This document shows positions 6,084 to 10,160 of a stretch of DNA of 10,160 bases, piece by piece. Both the position numbers and the translations under genes were made by a program. The stretch covers positions 1 through 10,160 of the forward strand of contig JAZDLO010000124.1 of NCBI GenBank assembly GCA_043801935.1, given 5' to 3'. Each line of letters begins with the position of its first letter. Positions within the stretch are counted from its first letter, which is position 1. The stretch comes from JAZDLO01 sp043801935 (lineage in GTDB: Bacteria > Actinomycetota > Thermoleophilia > RBG-16-64-13). A model generated the notes under the pieces. It ran no database searches. It was not told the DNA's origin and worked only from the letters and a program-made list of their open reading frames with translations.

Positions 6084-6866
6084 CTAGAGCCCCGTCTCAA
6101 AGCGGAATGTCTGGTCCGGATCGATGACCGCAAGGACGCGAACGATGCAGCCATCTCCGCCCACCCAGCGCCAGGGGAAGGCCATGAAGGTGCACCGCTT
6201 CCCCGTGACCTTGTCCAGGTCTCCACCGACGTTTTCGATCCCGGGGATGCCGCCCTTGACCATGAGGGTCTTGTGAGCGGGCTCCCAGTCGGAGAAATCC
6301 TCTTTGGGATCATGGCCGGTCAGCTTCTTGTATTCTTCGATCAGGTGCGGTTGGGAGGGGCCGTTGCCGTGGTCGACCAGCTTCGTGGCCAGAGGGTGGT
6401 CGTTGGCTTGGCAGCCATAACCGACCAGCCTCACCTTCTTGTCGACCAGCCATTGGGCGCCCTCTTGATAGATGCCCGGACCGTAGGCGAAGTACTCGTC
6501 CGTGTCCGCCCACTTGTGATGCATGCCCATATTGATCATGACGATGTCGCCCTCTTCGATCTTGGGGCGGGCATTCTCCAGATCCTCGGCGGTGATCACT
6601 CCCCATTTGCCTTTGGGGATCGATACAGCCACACCGGTCCCGAAAAGACGCCACAACGGATAATCACCGATGGTGGGCGTGCATTCCGTCACGTGGATGG
6701 GCGCATCCATGTGCGTGCAGCGGTGCATGATGCCGCTCCACTCCACTTGGTACACACCGTCTTTGGCGTGGAACTTCTTCACATCGACGTCGACGCCCGG
6801 GGAAGATGGCCATTCGGGCATGAACTGACCGAAGGTGTGGGTGAGATCGTATATCTGAAGACTCAT
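6084..6866 (-). CDS. Cyclase-family metal-dependent hydrolase (kynurenine formamidase/isatin hydrolase-like), copy A
   Basis: A cytoplasmic enzyme of the Cyclase family (PF04199 type), 260 residues from the ATG at 6866. Members hydrolyse or cyclise amides, lactones and related rings with one or two divalent metals. The family motif HxGTHxDxPxH appears at residues 48-58 as HRCTHMDAPIH: the metal-binding His and Asp are kept but Gly is replaced by Cys50. Later ligand candidates are the His of PAHKTLM and the Glu of GIENVGGD; a DHPLAT segment also matches copy B. ATG 6866 is chosen because AAAGGAA precedes it and family homology starts there; a GTG at 6890 would add eight residues. It lies 31 bases after copy B on the same strand, so the two are surely co-transcribed, and B and A align over their full length as paralogues. 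The substrate is not predictable. Confidence 0.88.
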   Translation of the reverse strand: MSLQIYDLTHTFGQFMPEWPSSPGVDVDVKKFHAKDGVYQVEWSGIMHRCTHMDAPIHVTECTPTIGDYPLWRLFGTGVAVSIPKGKWGVITAEDLENARPKIEEGDIVMINMGMHHKWADTDEYFAYGPGIYQEGAQWLVDKKVRLVGYGCQANDHPLATKLVDHGNGPSQPHLIEEYKKLTGHDPKEDFSDWEPAHKTLMVKGGIPGIENVGGDLDKVTGKRCTFMAFPWRWVGGDGCIVRVLAVIDPDQTFRFETGL

Positions 6867-6897
6867 GTCCTGGTTCCTTTCCTCTCGCACAGGCCGT

Positions 6898-7704
6898 CTA
6901 GTTGCCGGGATCGATTCGGCAGGCGCCGCTGGGGTCGGTCATGGCGACCAACCGGACCGGACAGGCCTCTCCGTGCTCGAATCTCCAGGGCGTCGCCACC
7001 AGGGTGGCCCGCTTGCCCACCAGGACGTCCACCTCTCCGCCCACCTGCTCGACGGTCGGGATGCCGGCTCCCAAGAGAGTCTTGTGGGCGATGTTCCATT
7101 CGGGGTGCTCTTTCTCCGGATCCAAGCCCGTGCCCTTCTTGTAGTCCGCCACCAGACGATTCATCAAGGGACCGCCACGATGGGGGCCGAGCGACGTCGC
7201 CAGGGGATGGTCCACCTGGGGCGTATCGACCGCCACGAGCTTGACATCCTTCTTCACCAGCCACTCCGCGGCATCTTTGGAAAGCCCCGGCGATTCCCCA
7301 AAATACTCCAGACTGTCGGAATACTTGCGATGCCAGCCGGTCACGATCACCACGATGTCACCGGACTGGATGGTCGGGGTGGCTTTTTCCAGATCAGCCG
7401 CGGTGACCAGTTCCCAACGCTTCTTGGGGACGTCCACGATGGCGCCGTTACCGAACAAGCGGTCGGGAGAGACGCTGGCGAGATCCCCACCCTTTTGGAT
7501 CAGATGCAGCGGAGCGTTCATGTGGGTGCCGGTATGCATGACCGTCGTTATGTGGTGCGCCATCACGCCATGCTGGCCGTGCTTGACGCCGCGCACCATT
7601 CTGACGTCGGCATCTCCGGGCATGGAGGGTGCGCCGTGGCCCCAGACGTGACTGAGCTCGACCATTTGCAGCCCTGACGAGGGGTCCGTAGTGACACTTG
7701 TCAT
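6898..7704 (-). CDS. Cyclase-family metal-dependent hydrolase, copy B, with Asn in the metal motif
   Basis: A second Cyclase-family protein, 268 residues. ATG 7704 follows AAAGGAGAG with a 6-base spacer. The signature at residues 57-67 reads HTGTHMNAPLH: His57, Gly59, Thr60, His61 and His67 are as in the family, but the metal-bridging Asp is Asn63, encoded by AAC. The later ligand candidates remain (His in IAHKTLLGAG, Glu in TVEQVGGE), as do VDHPLAT and the GKRATLVATPWRF strand. Asp-to-Asn could weaken one metal site, so the protein may use a single metal, have changed chemistry, or act as a partner for copy A. It is the first gene after a 197-base spacer holding a promoter candidate, and the FAD oxidoreductase lies upstream on the same strand. 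Family assignment is firm; activity is uncertain. Confidence 0.87.
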   Translation of the reverse strand: MTSVTTDPSSGLQMVELSHVWGHGAPSMPGDADVRMVRGVKHGQHGVMAHHITTVMHTGTHMNAPLHLIQKGGDLASVSPDRLFGNGAIVDVPKKRWELVTAADLEKATPTIQSGDIVVIVTGWHRKYSDSLEYFGESPGLSKDAAEWLVKKDVKLVAVDTPQVDHPLATSLGPHRGGPLMNRLVADYKKGTGLDPEKEHPEWNIAHKTLLGAGIPTVEQVGGEVDVLVGKRATLVATPWRFEHGEACPVRLVAMTDPSGACRIDPGN

Positions 7705-7821
7705 AATCGTCTCTCCTTTGGGGTTTCGGAGCGTGTTGCAGTGCGGCGCGCGGGATACTGCGCCCAGGAGCCATCGGCGAGCAGCGAGCTAATGGCTTGG
7801 CGCTGCACACCATGCGAAACG

Positions 7822-7830
7822 ACTATACCA
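7822..7830 (-). promoter_or_regulatory. Candidate extended -10 promoter for the two cyclase genes
   Basis: On the minus strand the sequence TGGTATAGT holds TATAGT (7827-7822) with TG one base upstream, an extended -10 element that can work with a poor -35. None is obvious at the normal spacing. Transcription would start near 7815, giving a leader of about 110 bases. This would let the cyclases be expressed separately from the FAD/Fe-S pair. Confidence 0.45.
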
Positions 7831-7864
7831 TAAGGAGAGCCGCAAACCGTGCGATCATCCCCAA

Positions 7865-7876
7865 GGATCATGGTCC
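7865..7876. repeat. Imperfect dyad GGATCATGGTCC upstream of the cyclase promoter
   Basis: Ten of twelve bases agree with the reverse complement. It sits about 35 bases upstream of the candidate -10, in the spacer after the FAD gene, where an activator might bind. Weak evidence. Confidence 0.2.
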
Positions 7877-7901
7877 ATCGTCCTAGGTCGGCGAACACAG
7901 G

Positions 7902-9560
7902 CTAAGCCTTGTCATCCGTGCGCTCGTGCTCCTCCGGGAGGTAGTTGTACATCCGGTCGCCGATGTTGTTCGGATCGAAGTGCGCCTTGATCTTGCGCTG
8001 GAAGATGTAGGCGAAGGGCTGCTTGGCCTTGGACCATTTCTCGAAGGCCTCTTCGTCGGAGTAGCGCATCTCGATGTACAGCGCTTCCTTGCCGGGCGGG
8101 TAGCCGATGGAAGCCGAGTCCTTCACCGAGTCGTCCATGTGGAACCAGGCCGCCTTCATCGAGTCCATGTCGTTGCCGTCGTACGAGACGAACTGCTCCA
8201 GACCCATCACGCCGCCGCCTGGGTAGGCGCCTACGGTCCCCATCATGGCGTCGCCCCCGCTCTGTACCAGCAGACCGTCTTTGTAATCGCGCTCGAGACC
8301 GGCTGCCGCGGCGGGCACGTAGCCTCTGACCCAGTCGGGAGTCCCGGGTTGCATCCAGCTTCCTATGTAGTTGCCGACGTAGACGTAGTTGATCTCCTTG
8401 TGACCGAGCCTGTTCATATACATGTTGGTGAACTCGGCCATGTCCTGCTCGCAGTAGCGCGCGACCTTCCAACCGCCGACTTCTTCCAGCATCAGGTCGA
8501 GAACCTTGTCCTGAAGCTCGATGTCGGCTTCCGAGCGGCCGGCCATGACGATCTGCAGGGAGATGCGCATCTCCTCGGTCAGTTCGGCCATACCCGGCTG
8601 CTCGATCATCTCGGGAAGATCGCTCAGTTGCTTGGTCGGGTCGTTGTACATGAGCCAGAAGGCCGGAGCGAGGTCGGCGCCGGCCAGATTGTACTGGCGG
8701 TGAAGCGTGTAGCCGATCTCGTTGTCATAGATCTTGTAGTAGAGGTCGCTCCAGGCCTCCCAGGTCGGGACGGCCACCGTGTATGCCCGGAAGGTCTTGT
8801 CGATCGGCAGTCGATACGCCGGAACGGTCCCGTAGACCGGCCAATCGGTGGAGCCGGGCCAGTGAGCCAATCTGACGGCGCACTTGGTGTAGACACCGAG
8901 CCCACCGCGACATCCGAAAGTGCCGCGCATGATGCCCCGCACGCTGGGACCCGGGCCTTCACTGCAGAACCAGCCGTCTCCCGAGCCGAGCGAGCCGCTG
9001 CGGACGATCTCACCGCTGGGAGTCACCCATTCCATGCCCAACACGTTCTCGGCGTTGCCGCCCATCCACATCGTCCCCGCCCCGATACCGGAGTAGGCAC
9101 ACGCCGCCGCGACGACCGAGCAAGACGCCCCGGCGCCGATGATATTGCAGCTCCAGCCGCGCTTGATGGCCTCGGCGTGCAATTGAGCGTGGATCACGTA
9201 CGGCTCGACGATGGCGATGCCGTTCTTCTCGTCGATCTCGATCTTGTTCATGCGCCGCAGGTCGAGTTGGACGGTGTCCCGGTCGTCGTACATCGGGGAG
9301 GCCCAGTGATACCAGCCCGTACCGTGGGGCTTGATGCCGAACTTGTACTTGTTGGCCAGCCGCACGACCTTCTGCACCTCATCAGCGGACGCGGGCATGA
9401 CGATGGCCGCCGCCCGCGGCATGTAGTGGCTGCAGTTGGGGCGGACGAGCTCCGCGAGCATCTGGACCGCATAGCCGTCGAGCACTGCCGGGTCACGGGA
9501 GACGTTCCGCTTGCCGACGATACCCTTGAGGGCCGCATATGCCTCATCAGAGAGAGCCAT
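7902..9560 (-). CDS. FAD-binding oxidoreductase, VAO/PCMH type (GlcD-like)
   Basis: A flavoprotein dehydrogenase/oxidase of 552 residues. Members oxidise hydroxy acids, phenols or alcohols using FAD. ATG 9560 is preceded by a strong GGAGGAGG. The FAD-binding PCMH fold covers roughly residues 45-235: RAAAIVMPASADEVQKVVRLA, the PP-loop region GIKPHGTGW, VEPYVIHAQLHAEAIKRG, GAGASCSVVAAACAYSGIGAG, VLGMEWVTPSGEIVRSGS and FGCRGGLGVYTKCAVRL, which matches the usual 'G..G.lG.vT...l.L' end. The remainder is the substrate-binding cap, and the C-terminal PNNIGDRMYNYLP echoes the family's common 'DP.gi..P' ending. It is longer than GlcD (about 500) and nearer p-cresol methylhydroxylase or alkyl-DHAP synthase size. 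No covalent-flavin residue can be assigned with confidence. The Fe-S oxidoreductase gene ends 18 bp upstream, giving a two-subunit GlcD/GlcF-like unit. Substrate unknown. Confidence 0.88.
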   Translation of the reverse strand: MALSDEAYAALKGIVGKRNVSRDPAVLDGYAVQMLAELVRPNCSHYMPRAAAIVMPASADEVQKVVRLANKYKFGIKPHGTGWYHWASPMYDDRDTVQLDLRRMNKIEIDEKNGIAIVEPYVIHAQLHAEAIKRGWSCNIIGAGASCSVVAAACAYSGIGAGTMWMGGNAENVLGMEWVTPSGEIVRSGSLGSGDGWFCSEGPGPSVRGIMRGTFGCRGGLGVYTKCAVRLAHWPGSTDWPVYGTVPAYRLPIDKTFRAYTVAVPTWEAWSDLYYKIYDNEIGYTLHRQYNLAGADLAPAFWLMYNDPTKQLSDLPEMIEQPGMAELTEEMRISLQIVMAGRSEADIELQDKVLDLMLEEVGGWKVARYCEQDMAEFTNMYMNRLGHKEINYVYVGNYIGSWMQPGTPDWVRGYVPAAAAGLERDYKDGLLVQSGGDAMMGTVGAYPGGGVMGLEQFVSYDGNDMDSMKAAWFHMDDSVKDSASIGYPPGKEALYIEMRYSDEEAFEKWSKAKQPFAYIFQRKIKAHFDPNNIGDRMYNYLPEEHERTDDKA

Positions 9561-9578
9561 GTTTCCTCCTCCCCTCCT

Positions 9579-10160
9579 TTAGAGAGCCTGCTCGACCAGC
9601 TCGAGCACGTCGATGACTTTCATCGTGCCGCCGTCGGCCGAGACCGCGCCGCCGAGCATCTTCACGCAACCGGGGCAGGCTGTGGCGATGGCTTCGGCCC
9701 CCGTGCTCTTCGCCTCGTCCAACCGCTTGTCGGCGGTGAAGGCGCCAAAGTCGGGATACGCTTGCGGCACGGCACCTCCTCCGCCACAACACCAGGCCGC
9801 TTCCTTCGTACGTTCCATCTCGACCAGTTCGAGACCGGGGATGGCTTTCAGTACATCCCGCGGCGGCTCGTAGACGCCGAACGCACCGTTGTAGCGGGGC
9901 CGCGGAGGATCGTAGACCACGGCCTGGCCATAGATCTTCGCTTCCTTGCCGTCCCAGGGGACGTAGTCCTCGCCCTGGCGACCGAGATGGCAGGGGTCGT
10001 GATACGTGACCTTGACCGGCACCGGGGTGTTGAGCTCGAGCTTGCCGTCCTTCAGCAACTCGTCCACCACCTGTACGGCGTGCAGCACCTGGACCTCGGA
10101 GCCGACCTTGGGATACAGTCGCTTGAAGGTCCAGAAGCAGGTGGCGCAGGGCGTGACGAC
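9579..10160 (-). CDS. CCG-domain Fe-S oxidoreductase (HdrD/GlcF-like), 5' end outside window
   Basis: The visible 193 residues are the C-terminal part of a cysteine-rich protein that carries electrons through Fe-S clusters for a partner dehydrogenase. The frame is open to the right edge, so the GTG at 10088 is not the start. The first residues, TPCATCFWTFKRLYP, are the end of the first CCG domain. A complete second CCG domain follows: YHDPCHLGR, then WCCGGGG, then CPGC. CC to CxxC spacing is 36 residues, as expected, but the first Cys to CC spacing is 66 where the family pattern is about 31-39. Hence there is an insertion of about 30 residues (from EDYVPWDGKEAKIYGQ to PRYNGAFG) just before GVYEPPRDVLKAIPG. 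It is translated just ahead of the FAD oxidoreductase (18 bp gap), suggesting a complex that passes electrons on, perhaps to menaquinone or ferredoxin (inference). Confidence 0.88.
   Translation of the reverse strand, partial: VVTPCATCFWTFKRLYPKVGSEVQVLHAVQVVDELLKDGKLELNTPVPVKVTYHDPCHLGRQGEDYVPWDGKEAKIYGQAVVYDPPRPRYNGAFGVYEPPRDVLKAIPGLELVEMERTKEAAWCCGGGGAVPQAYPDFGAFTADKRLDEAKSTGAEAIATACPGCVKMLGGAVSADGGTMKVIDVLELVEQAL

Noticed and set aside
7892..7907. Hairpin over the FAD gene stop codon as a terminator
   Set aside because: The arms (ACAGGCT and AGCCTTGT) pair only with a bulge, the stem is short and there is no U-tract.

Overview
The window is GC-rich and densely coded. Two of its proteins are lipoproteins carrying runs of Thr, Ala and Pro. 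With the high GC content, a leaderless-looking regulator start and an aldehyde:ferredoxin oxidoreductase-family gene, this points to an uncultured, probably anaerobic Actinomycetota. The phylum call is inference from style and gene content, since no rRNA or other marker gene is present.

Layout, left to right. (1) 1-684, minus: the N-terminal part of an aldehyde:ferredoxin oxidoreductase (AOR) family gene, running off the left edge and interrupted by an in-frame TAA at codon 123; coding similarity continues in the same frame after the stop. (2) 827-2808, plus: a TetR-type regulator, divergent from the AOR gene, followed by a YbfB/YjiJ-like MFS transporter with no canonical start codon at its expected N-terminus. 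A strong hairpin at 2881-2911 ends this unit. (3) 2979-4433, minus: a Tat-exported, lipid-anchored ABC-type (Peripla_BP_6) substrate-binding protein with no permease or ATPase beside it. (4) 4434-4698: a 265-bp divergent promoter region with GGATAA-type repeats. (5) 4699-5886, plus: a secreted PpiC/parvulin-type foldase lipoprotein, ended by a strong hairpin at 5945-5977. (6) 6084-10160, minus: a catabolic-looking cluster transcribed right to left: a CCG-domain (HdrD/GlcF-like) Fe-S oxidoreductase (5' end outside the window), a GlcD/VAO-type FAD oxidoreductase 18 bp behind it, then, after a 197-bp spacer with a good promoter candidate, two tandem paralogous metal-dependent cyclase/amidohydrolase-family enzymes.

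How it may work together (inference): the FAD and Fe-S proteins resemble the two-subunit glycolate/lactate-type dehydrogenases that oxidise a hydroxy-acid or hydroxy-aromatic substrate and pass electrons through Fe-S clusters. The two cyclase-family enzymes would open or close a lactone, amide or ring on the same pathway. The AOR, the MFS transporter and the substrate-binding protein would fit uptake and redox handling of organic acids or aldehydes, but no substrate can be named from sequence alone. The most notable points are the Fe-S/FAD/double-cyclase cluster, the Asp-to-Asn change in the metal motif of one cyclase, the long insertion in a CCG domain, and the interrupted AOR gene. No RNA genes, CRISPR arrays or insertion sequences were seen, and there is no gene-free stretch longer than 300 bases.
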